From assembly GCA_018417955.1 (NCBI GenBank), contig JACTVC010000013.1, positions 1,359,105 to 1,423,104 of the forward strand: a stretch of DNA of 64,000 bases, written 5' to 3'. Below the pieces are notes generated by a model that saw only the letters and a list, made by a program, of their open reading frames with translations, was not told the DNA's origin and did no database searches. Positions 54,700 to 64,000 of the stretch are shown here, piece by piece. Position numbers and translations under genes: made by a program. Each line of letters begins with the position of its first letter. Position 1 is the first letter of the stretch. This DNA is from Laccaria trichodermophora (lineage: Eukaryota > Basidiomycota > Agaricomycetes > Agaricales > Hydnangiaceae).

Positions 54700-56427
54700 A
54701 ATGATATAATTAATGGGTATTTGGGAGCAAAGAGGTAGATGGAAAATGGTAGTCAGGAGCAAAGAGGGAGAAGGAACAACTCATACCAAACACAATGAAC
54801 AAACAATCACCCCTGATTCGGGAAAGGGAATTACTTTATATATCATCTATCAAAAATATACATAACTGATCGGCACAGAAGATCGGACACGAAACGGAAA
54901 AGAACAGACCTTAATAACCTTAAATAACTTAAATAGCGGAACAGTTATGATCGCATCATGGAACAAAACCTTAATTAGCTTCCTCTGTAATTAAGTGCAT
55001 CTGTCATTACTGTAATTATGTCCGACTGTAATTATCATCGGTCCATCTAAGTAACTAAACTGGTAAGGCAATGATGGTGGTATATATTGAAGCTACCTTT
55101 ATACCAATGTATGATGAGGCTGCCGGCGACATACAGATCTTGATATTTTGCAGTCATATTGAAGGTGATAAAAATTAACAGTTCACAAGAAGCCGCCGTT
55201 AAAGAGTATGCGTTAAAGTGTATGAAATATGAGATTGTCAGGGCATTCAGTAGATACACTATGGAACCATAACAATAGAAATTGACAATTGTCCCAATAA
55301 GTCATAGGGCTACCCCAATGGGCCACAAGTAAACATACCCTTTTTACATACCCCATGACAAATCTTTTTGTCAGAATTGCCCATCTTGATGAGTCCAGCT
55401 GGCTAGCTCCAGAGTGTAAGTACCTCATCTCACATAGAGTAGCTAGTGCCTGTAAAGTATATCTACCTCAATGGGTTAGCTTGTCATCCTGGAACAATCA
55501 ATGTAATGGACCATTATCACAGATATTCATAGATCATGACCTAGCTAAATGGAGCTACAGGTACAACTTGGCAAAGAGGGGGGGAAAGAATGGGGAGGAG
55601 GGGAAACAGATTTACCAAAGGGGGGTGACTTGAATTTTTTTGGGGGAAGCATAGGGAAGGAGGGGAGACAAATCTACAGAAGGGGAGAGAGACAGGGAGA
55701 GGGGGAAGCTGGGGAAACAAATTGGGGGGCCACTTATAAAAGTTGGGGGGGAAGCATAGGGATGAGGGGAAACAAAATTTCAGAAGGGAAGAGCAGGGGG
55801 GAGCAGGGGGCAGCAGGGCCAATAACATAGGGGGGATTTGAAAAAGTTTGGGGGGAAGCCTAAGGAAGGAGAGGAAACAAATTTACAGAAGGGGAGAGAG
55901 GGGGAACCTATTGGGGGGAAACTTGAAAAAGTTGGTGGGGAAGCATAGGGAAGGAGGGGAGACAAATTTACACAAGGGAAGAGAGAGGGGGGGGAGGGGG
56001 AAGCTGGGGAAACAAATTGGGGGGCCACTTATAAAAGTTGGGGGGGAAGCATAGGGAAGAGGGGAAACAAAATTTCAGAAGGGAAGAGAAGGGGGGGAGC
56101 AGGGGGCAGCAGGGCAAACAACATAGGGGGAGATTTGAAAAAGTTTGGGGGAAAGCCTAGGGAAGGAGAGGAAACAAATTTACAGAAGGGGAGAGGGGGG
56201 GGGGAGCAGGGGGAACCAATTGGGGGGAGACTTGAAAAAGTTGGTGGGGAAGCATAGGGAAGGAGAGGAGAGAAATTCATAGAAGGGGAGAGAGGGAGGG
56301 AGCAGGGGGAAGCTGGGGAAACAAAATGGGGAAAACACAATGGGGAGACACTTGAAAAAGTTTGGGGGGAAGCCTAGGGCAAAGTTTACAGAAGGGGAGA
56401 AAGGGGAAAGAGGGAAACCAAAGTTAT
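54700..56427. other. Spacer between the two modules
   Basis: The left half (54700-55545) shows no gene. It includes two ACATACCCC-type motifs near 55333-55352 that resemble those at 42665 and 43290. The right half is the purine tandem array. Confidence 0.55.
55560..56410 (+). repeat. Purine-rich tandem array with ~295-bp higher-order period
   Basis: Basic units of roughly 90-100 bp contain GGGGAAGCATAGGGAAGGA, GGAAACAAATTTACAGAAGG and ACTTGAAAAAGTT-type blocks. The larger pattern starting at ACATAGGGGG, GATTTGAAAAAGTTT at about 55826 recurs at about 56121. G/A content is very high on the plus strand. Confidence 0.8.
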
Positions 56428-58040
56428 CTACTTGCTTGGAAAATGTTCTCGGAAGATAGCTCTCCGACGAAGTGCTATAATCAATTGAAGACGAGCCACC
56501 AGATTTGCAAGAACAACTCTATTGTTCAAATTCTCCACCATCCTGTGAGTTGTTTCCTCATGGTTTCTTCTCAAGCTATTACCATGCCCTCTGAACATAC
56601 CTGCCGGACTCGAAAAATTCGACGACAGTTCTGTCAACAGCTCAAGGAACACGGGACTCGAAGGACTCAGGCCAGGTGGCCATCTAATTTCAGGCTGAGC
56701 AATTCCATGGGACGGTGTGGACCCCGTCGGAACGTCGAATAAACGTTGCGCGCTCTCTTGTTGTGACTTCGGTGCGGAAGCCAAGGGAAGGTGGAATAAA
56801 GGTTGCTGTTGCGGTGCGGAAGGCGGCGGAAGTTCAAATAAAGATGATGCAACAACTCCCTGGGTATCTGAGAGTTTGGCAGCAGGTGGCGTATCGGCCA
56901 CGATGCGTGAATCGTCTGAAGGTGGGGGAAGTTGGAATAAAGACGATGCGACGACTCCTTGGGTATCTGGGAGTTTGGCAGCAGGTGGTGTATCGGCCAC
57001 GATGCGTGAATCGTCTGCAGGCGGGGGAAGTTGGAATAAAGATGATGCAACGACTCCCTGGTTATCTGAGAGTTTGGCAGCAGGTGGCGTATCGGGCACG
57101 ATGCGTGAATCATCTGCAGGGGGGGGAAGTTGGAATAAAGACGATGCGACTCCCTGGGTATCTGAGAGTTTGGCAGCAGGTGGCGTATCGGCCACGATGC
57201 GTGAATCGTCTGAGGGCGGGGGAAGTTGGAATAAAGATGATGCGACGACTCCTTGGGTATCTGAAAGTTTGGCAGCAGGTGGCTTATCGGGCACGATGCG
57301 TGAATCGTCTGAAGGCGGAGGAAGTTGGAATAAAGACGATGCGAAGATTCTCTGGGTATCTGAGAGCTTGACAGCAGCAGGAGTATCGGTGTTCGGTGGC
57401 ACAATGCCTGGTCCTGAAGGTAACGGCAGTTGAAACAAAGGCGGCGTGACCACTCGTTTGTGCGGCCCAGATGGTGGCGGGACTTGGAATAAATTCGCGT
57501 ATTCATTGGTGACTGACGTTTTAGCGTCGGAGACCGAGAGGCAGACATCCATTGGCAAAGCGGACCCATCAGCGCCAGCAGTACTACGCCCAACACTCGA
57601 GTTCGACGGTGGCAGGGCAAACGAAAAAGCGAAGTCGCGGGGAGGTAACAGTTTCCCTCCACCATTGTTCAAAGAGTTGGACGAGGGGAGGGAGGAGGAC
57701 GAATTACTACCCTCGTTGCGAACATTGTTGATTTCGAGAATCTGATCCGTTGCGCGCTTATCTTGCGTGGGTATGGCAGGAATCGGCGGAAAAGCGGATT
57801 GGCCCCGATCATCCCATTTGACAGATGCCGTTAACCCATTCAGGCATTGGGCAAGGTGGGAGCTAAACTCCATATCCGTGGCTTCCACTACACGATCATG
57901 ATCGATCTCATGCATGATCGTGTCAGTGGGATCCAGCGACGAAGGAACATCTGAAAGAATGTATATTAGGTCACATCACCAATAAACATACTGAAAACCA
58001 AAAAAAAAACGGACGCACCATTCAACGAAAGGCTTTCCAT
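56428..58040 (-). CDS. Module gene Q2: LFQLPPP-repeat protein
   Basis: Exon 1 is 58019-58040 (22 nt, MESLSLN plus one base), exon 2 56428-57950, giving 514 residues. After an N-terminal region (HEIDHDRVVEATDMEFSSHL) and a Ser/Asn stretch, five near-identical repeats of about 34 residues run SSLFQLPPPSDDSRIVADTP then PAAKLSDTQGVVA, with a few degenerate LFxLPxPS copies on either side. The DNA repeats are about 100 bp (56830-57390). The C-terminal 60 residues are helical and basic (RMVENLNNRVVLANLVARLQ, RRRAIFREHFPSK). It is divergent to P2, mirroring P1/Q1. It matches Q1 in design (tiny first exon, Phe-anchored repeats, helical tail) but not in clear sequence. Confidence 0.7.
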
Positions 58041-58232
58041 GATAAGATCGGTCATAATATCTAGTATATATGTTATATCTCCGTTGCGTGGTGTGAACGG
58101 AGGAACGCTGGAGGTTATTCGCGATCACGTGACGAATGACCTTTGCGGTACCTTTCCAAAGATCGCATTCCGTGTCTTTTTGTCCTACATCACGCTCATC
58201 GAACCTCGTTGCCAACGTTCATATCTTGTTCC
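58041..58232. promoter_or_regulatory. Divergent promoter of module genes Q2 and P2
   Basis: A 192-bp spacer between divergent start codons. It contains ATCACGTGACG at about 58123-58133, a CACGTGAC site like that in the DUF1295/SDE2 upstream repeats. Confidence 0.5.
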
Positions 58233-61200
58233 ATGGCACCATCCTGTAGCAGCTCCGACGCTGAATTTTTGAAACACGCGAAACTTGTTGAGCAAATTCT
58301 ACAGTTTTGCCATGCCGGGCGGGAAGCGGGATGGGTGGATTACAATGAGAAAGCATGCGGTGACCAGTTGAAAGAAAGAATGGTGAGTTTATGGTTCAAT
58401 TGCAAGGAGATTTCGAGCCCACCTTTTTGTCTCGTAATTTCCAGTTATCCCTCCATCAACTACTGCATTCCAAATCGATTCCCCGTGAAGAAATCGGGGA
58501 AACAATCATTGCCGCCTTTGATGCATTCCGCATCAAGGCTCAGCAATACTACATTGAAAAACGTTCTATTGACTGGGATGATCCCATCCTCTTTCCACCT
58601 CAACTTTACCCTGGTTTGGAGGTAACGACGAGACCTTCCGCCTCGAAATCTCAACATTTGGGAGGGTCTAATATCGTTCCCTTTACGCCGGTAAGTCTCT
58701 CTTCAAAATGTTTGTGTCAAACTGATAGATTTTAGGACGTTGACAATACAATGCGAGTCCGCAGCTCCTCCGTTCCTCAACAAACAACGGTCACCCGGCG
58801 GAAACACGACCCGTATCCACACTCCTTTCAGACAGTCGAGCCAAAGCTGTTTCTACCACCTCCTCCCTTAGTCCCGCTGACACCATCCACCCACACCAGG
58901 AACGTCTTATTCGACCTCTCCCCTCCCGCGCAAGGAAGGACGACCAGTCAAGCTCGTCAAGGTTAACATTGGATCAACATTCCAACACGACCAGCTCCAC
59001 GGATGTCCCGAAACTTACCATCTGTCTCCCCACCAGCCTACCTACCACATCTACTCACAATCCTTCCCCCCTTGCGCCTATTCCTACTATCAACGTCATT
59101 GACTCTGCAGTCACACCACGGGGTTCCGATCTTCACAAACGCGAGCAAGACGATGAAGGGGAATCTGAGGTGGAGTTGGTGGCTGACGTTCACCCTACCC
59201 CCCTTACCGTTGGTAACGGACGGAAGCGGGGGGGCGTTAATGTGGGAACGGGAGGGAGCGATGACGAGGAAGATGCATATGTACCCCCTGCTCGCAAACG
59301 CAAAGTGACCATTGTCGTCCCCGTGAAGCCAAGTCCCGCAGACGAACTACGGTGTGCTCTGTGCATCAAGCAGGAGGAATTACACTGTGATCACCGGTGT
59401 ACCGTTTGTCAACAAAAGGGCATCTCCTGTGTTCCCCCTCCTATCGACTCACGCTGGTCAACATGCGACGGATGCCGTGAAAACACCAGCAAGAAGGCTT
59501 GCTCAATGCAGTCGTATTTCAAGGGACAGAAACTCCAACACAAGGCATTAGCATTAACTGCCCGGTCCAATCAAGCATTTGCACAAGGCAATGCCACTCG
59601 ACGACTGCCATCTCACCCACGCAAAGGCAAAGGCAAAGCAAGTTATGCCGATCCGAATAGTGATGACGACGACCAAGACGAAATCGAATCGGCGGTTCAG
59701 GTCAAGAAGGAATCGGTGGGGGACAAAATCGAATTGCAGGTGCAGGTCAAGAAGGAATCGGTGGGGAAGAGAGACGCGGGGGACACTTTGGATCTGCCAA
59801 AAACCAAGAAGGCCCGCGCTAATGTAACAACGTCCGCCACCCCTCTACCAGTCGTGTACCATCTCACAACTATGGAGAAAGTCACTCCCCTACCCAATCC
59901 GTCACCTCCTTCCACTGTGGCTGAGACTTCGTCGTTGGAAGCTGCGTCTTCGGGGAACATCGTTCCCCCTCCCGCCAACCGAGGCCAGCCATCTGCTCCA
60001 GCCCCTATGGCCCAACTAACACGACCGGCGTCGGCGGAGAAAAGCGTTCCCCCTCCTGGAAACGCGGACCAGCCCTCTGACCTTACCAAACCCCCTGTGG
60101 CACAACTAACTCGTCCTGCATGGGCGGAAAAACCCAATCCCCCTATGGCACAATTAACTCGTCCTGCCTGGGCGGAGAAACCACCGCCCACGCGTCCAAT
60201 TCGCATCTTTGAACCACATTTCGACCAACCAACGCCAGGATCCTCTAAGCCCACGACAAAACCCTATCCCCTCGATAATGTACGTCTTCCTCCCCGGTTC
60301 ACGGATTTACCTGTCCCACATACACCCATCCCTTCGCAAACTCCCCATACATCCTCACCATCACCGGAATGCGATTGGCCTCTGACCATAACCCAGTCCG
60401 TTTTGGAGCCACTCATGGTGGACTTGTTGGCACACACTGGGGCACGGGTGACAGAGCATTTGATAGAGTCTGTGCGGGAGCGCTGTAAGTCTCTGGTTGA
60501 TGAGATCAGCCAGGAATGTCTGAATATCCTTCAACCTCGGATCGATGCCATCGCCGCCGCCTCTGTACGCAGTTTGCAACCAACAGTGGCTTCCATGAGC
60601 GTCCGTCAAACACGGTCATCATCCCGAAGTAACAGCAACGTCGCTTCCGCGAGATCGTCCAGCTCTCCCTCCCCTTTTGTGGCGTCAGTGGTTCCATCGG
60701 AAATTCATCGTGAGTGCATGGATTTCATTTCTATTGGGGCATTTTTCAATAGTTCCGCCTAGATACTACTCAAACGAAACTTCAAATTTCGACCGACGTT
60801 CCCACTGGCGCGGACCTTCCAACATCTCTCCTGGGACTACAGGAAGAGTTGCATCAGCTGCGACTTGGACAGAGCAAAGATCGCCAGGACATTGCGGACT
60901 CCCTCGCTCGGACACAGGCCATCGAGCGCACACTCTACACGGAAACGGAAGTGAAGAAATTCATTCAGGAGGCTCTTGAAAATTTCAAAGACGACACCCT
61001 CATCAATTTTGTGAAGAACAATGAACTGAAGTCGGAAGTATCCGCCGCCGTCATTGCGAAGTCCGCTGAGCTTGCGACGGAGGACGCCCTCACGGACTAC
61101 GTGAAAAAGGAGGATTTGGAGTTGGAAGTGTTAGCCGCAGGTTTTGCGAAGTCCGCAGACCTTGCAACCAAGGATGATATTGCTCGCTTTAACCCTATGA

Positions 61201-61821
61201 TCAATTGGATGCGTCTATTCAGCGACAGGAGCCTTGAAACCATGACTGGCTTGGCCAGACAGATTTCGGAGAATCGTGAAAGCGTTCATTCTCTTGAACG
61301 CCTGGCTGTCAGCACTTTGACGCATCAGGCGATGCAAGCAAATGTGGCAGAACTGGTGAGTGAATCGTTTTCTCTCAGCAGAAAGCTTTACTAATATTAC
61401 AATGCAGAAGAAAGATATACGTGACCATCACCGTGTGGAAAACTTGCCTGCCGACACTGCGGGTATCCAGACATATCTCGATGAGCAGATTGGTCATCTA
61501 TCGGGTGAATTTGGGCAGCGTCGCATTTCAGATACCATTGGCATAGGTAATGCGTTTCCCACAACAGCAGCACCATGGCAGCTTCACCAACCCAATACTC
61601 CGGCGAGACACCCACTGCCCCCTCCTCCTTCACTGGACACTGCATTAGCGGCAGAGGAGGAATCACCGCCCACAACGCACGAGACTCATTTTCCGTTCTC
61701 CGTGGCGGAGGATATCATTTCTCCGTTCTCAGCGACGGAGAATATATCTCCGTTCACTATGCGCAATATGATTATTGGCTCCCCCTTCACATCTGGGGAC
61801 AATGAGATTTATGCTATGTAA
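58233..61821 (+). CDS. Module gene P2: zinc-cluster and coiled-coil protein (one frame junction unresolved)
   Basis: Exons in order: 58233-58382 (MAPSCSSSDAEFLKHAKLVE), 58442-58690 (LSLHQLLHSK to NIVPFTP), from 58736 a third exon, then a frame change near 58960 into the frame that runs to 60710. Exons from 60771 to 61354 and from 61409 to 61821 follow. The central zinc-cluster-like motif is CALCIKQEELHCDHRCTVC with two further Cys (C-x2-C-x7-C-x3-C-x2-C-x6-C), then CDGC and C about 20 residues on. The C-terminal region is a coiled coil with a two-fold repeat (VIAKSAELATEDALTDYV and GFAKSADLATKDDIARF). The tail has FSVAEDII/FSATENI repeats. The change near 58960 is either a missed intron or a frameshift. 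P1 has the same domain order. Confidence 0.68.
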
Positions 61822-62148
61822 CGTTCATATGTACATATCCAACTTAAATATCATGCTGCTCACTTCGTTCGACCCTTGCTTCTCGTCTGAATTCTCTTCG
61901 CTTGGGAACTGGCCCGGGTCTGTCGATCACATTCAGGTATGGTTTTCTTCACTGGGGATCTTCCTCCCCCCGGTGTTGCATGTGCCTCATATTTCTTTAC
62001 CTTCTTGAACGGGGAACCATCCACCTCCTCACGTGAACCTTTATGAGGCAAAATCACCTCGTGGCGGCGTTTCCGTGACGAGCCACTGGCAACGTCTTCC
62101 TGGTGATGAAGTACCGGAGAATTTACAACGTCTACGTCGGTGCGTGAG

Positions 62149-63944
62149 TCAGTGGAAAGAGACGCGTTCTTTGGTGTGCTTACTTATGATTCCGACAAAG
62201 TCCCTTCCTGCTCCTCCACGTGAAACTGGGCCAAAGCGGTATGGCTTTTGAGGTAAGTTCTTGTCAGTGTGTACTCCCTCCAGTTCCTTTCCAACACCGG
62301 CAATCTTCTCCTTCTGCGACTTCCCTCGCGCCACAACGTTATCATGGATTATTTGCAGTTCCGGATCCAAATCTTCCAGCTTGGTCACCACCTCTTCTTC
62401 GTCAGAGCCCCGGTGCTGCTTTTTCTTCGGAATGGGTCGTGGCTTGATTTTCTTGGTCAATTTTGGATTCATTTCGTTCCCTGAACTCGCAGAGGCCCCT
62501 TCCTTCTCCTGTTTCTTGGTAATGGGTCGCCGCTTGTTTTTCTTGGATATTTTTGGAATGTCCATCTCCTTCTCAGAAGTCACAGAGTCTCCTTCCGATA
62601 AGCCCGGAAATCTTTCTCCCTCACTTTCGCTATCCTTCCTCGCCTTGACCTTGCCCCGCTTCTTCCCCTTCCTCTTTTCTCCTTCTTCGAAGGTCGCTCG
62701 AGGGGCACCATTTTCGATGGCACTGTTTCCGTAGCCTGGGTCCTAGTGTGGAGACGTTTTTTGGGGCTAGCGTGTGTGTAGCCCCCTCCTTGTCGGGATA
62801 TCGGTCAAACTGGAAAGTCGTCGCAATGTCAGGATCTTCCTGTCTTTGATACCAAAGGGAAAGGAGTGTGTCCAAAACTTCCAAAGTCATTCGCGAGGAT
62901 CACAAAATTTCGTTCGGACTGAGGCTGGAATGTATTCTTCTCCAACGCACATGTCTAGTTTGCTTGCCAGAATAAACCAAGGAACTGCACTACTGGATCC
63001 TGACGCCAGGGCTGTTCATGCACAGTGAGTCCGTGTTACGGTCATGAGGATATTTTTCGAGGACTCACCGTAATGTCGTGAAATGAAGGCTCTAACCAAC
63101 TTCTGCTTGTGCGGGCGGTGCGCCGCCGCCTCCATGTCCTCTGGCATTTTGGAGGGATCAGGTAGTATGGGTTCCCCATAATCATTCTGAGGTAAAGCAA
63201 AGGTAGCTCTGCCTCTGGAACCCGTTTTCACTTTAGGTGCATCCTCCCCATGAGGGGCATAATGACTTCCCATGTGAGCTCTCCAGCTTTCCTGGCTAAT
63301 GCCCTTCTCTTTCCAATCGCCGGCTTTTATCTTCCGATAGTCTACTCCTCCACCCAACTCCTCATTATAGTCCATGGCAGTGGTGAGGATTGTCTCCGTG
63401 TCATCTTCATATGCAATATAAAACAGATATCGAACACGGAACTGCCGATACATTTGATGGGCGAATAACTTGGTTTTGTTCATTGTATGCTTCACCGCCA
63501 ATCTGAAGTCCGGTCAACTGAACATAAAACACATGTCAAGGGGAGGTCCACGTACCGCCTTCGTGTTTCCGGCGGCGGACCATGTTCATTCCAAGCATTG
63601 GCCAACTCTTGCAATTCCTCCGCCTCCTCCTCCGACAGGTTCACCATGACCTCGCTAAGTGCCGCTTGATAGTAATTGAACGCCTTGTCCTTCTGGTGAC
63701 GCTTTTTCGCATCTGGCTTCTTCTTTGTTTGGTTGGAAGCTTCATCCTCGTCATCTCCATCAGTCCCATCTTCATTCACTTTGGCGGACTCCGCCCTTTG
63801 CGCCTCAGCAAATTTCCGGTCACGAACTCGCAGGACATCTGGTTCACGCTCGATTCCAACAACCCTCCGCAATGTCCATGGTTCCAGAAAGCCTTTCTCC
63901 TCGGTCTTCCTTCGGGCATAGCGTTGAAGCCAGGCTAAAATAGC
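62149..63944 (-). pseudogene. Module gene R2, frameshifted (5' end outside window)
   Basis: Exons 63556-63944 (AWLQRYARRKTEEKGF, LSEEEAEELQELANAWNEHG), 63069-63502 (MNKTKLFAHQMYRQFRVRYL, MDYNEELGGGVDY, ISQESWRAHMGSHYAP, EPILPDPSKMP, RAFISRHYG) and from 62999 (EEYIPASVRTKFCDPRE). At about 62888 one base appears missing: the frame hits TGA, while the next frame continues MTLEVLDTLLSLWYQRQEDP, the counterpart of R1 MEMVAEALQFWYERQEQ. A Lys-rich tail follows with at least one more frame change before 62149. The first exon opens at an acceptor at 63945, so upstream exons lie beyond the window. R1 is the homologue, with the same intron phases. Confidence 0.72.
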
Positions 63945-64000
63945 CTACAATAAACGGTGAGAATCGGATTGTCATGGCAAACTGTACTCCACACCATAAG

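Noticed and set aside
55549..56340. Gly/Lys-rich or Pro/Phe-rich proteins in the purine array
   Set aside because: Produced by the low-complexity tandem repeat in all frames.
56830..57390. CRISPR-like array
   Set aside because: The regular ~100-bp repeats are the coding repeats of Q2, in frame and without unique spacers, in a eukaryote.
56715..57433. Plus-strand protein antisense to Q2 with regular repeats
   Set aside because: It is the reverse-strand shadow of the Q2 minisatellite. It has no start context and no exon support.

Overview
The window is nuclear DNA of a mushroom-forming basidiomycete (Agaricomycetes, inferred). Genes are split by many 44-60 nt GT-AG introns. Host genes include URB1, homoaconitase LYS4, a CAAX-box Ras-like GTPase and SDE2. 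The accessory DNA carries a fungal Helitron, a cut-and-paste DNA transposon, a TA-flanked MITE, F-box-like orphan proteins and lineage-restricted families. Exons were assembled by hand from reading frame and splice signals; nothing was confirmed by transcripts or database searches.

1-19 kb is a dense housekeeping block: the C-terminal part of a Ser-rich protein, an alpha/beta hydrolase, URB1 (12 exons), then on the minus strand LYS4, a DUF1295/steroid-reductase-like membrane protein and a Ras-like GTPase with an altered G3 box. Broken duplicates lie between them: a shortened copy of the URB1 3' end just upstream of URB1, and a chimera of the LYS4 and DUF1295 5' ends upstream of RAS.

19-36.6 kb is a mobile-element island. 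It holds F-box-like orphans, a 2,356-residue Helitron Rep-helicase, a companion multi-exon gene, a minus-strand gene cut by a transposon, a 3.0-kb transposon with 36-bp TIRs and TA target duplications, and a 679-bp MITE that abuts it and shares the same TA. Related copies of a CACGTGACCG-containing promoter segment flank the island. The right copy is the upstream region of SDE2.

36.6-42.2 kb returns to host genes: SDE2 with its intact ubiquitin-like cleavage motif, a disordered Ser/Pro-rich protein, and a two-TM secretory-type membrane protein. 42.2-45.1 kb is repeat-rich and has no credible gene.

45-64 kb holds two diverged copies of an apparent three-gene module. P is a zinc-cluster plus coiled-coil protein. 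Q is a disordered protein with Phe-anchored repeats, divergently transcribed from P. R is a basic-tailed protein lying convergent to the P/Q pair. P1 carries two in-frame TGA codons. R1 is cut by a 1.69-kb Mutator-like element with an 11-bp target duplication; removing the element and one duplicate restores the frame exactly. R2 carries a frameshift. This decaying module is the best candidate here for an undescribed system.
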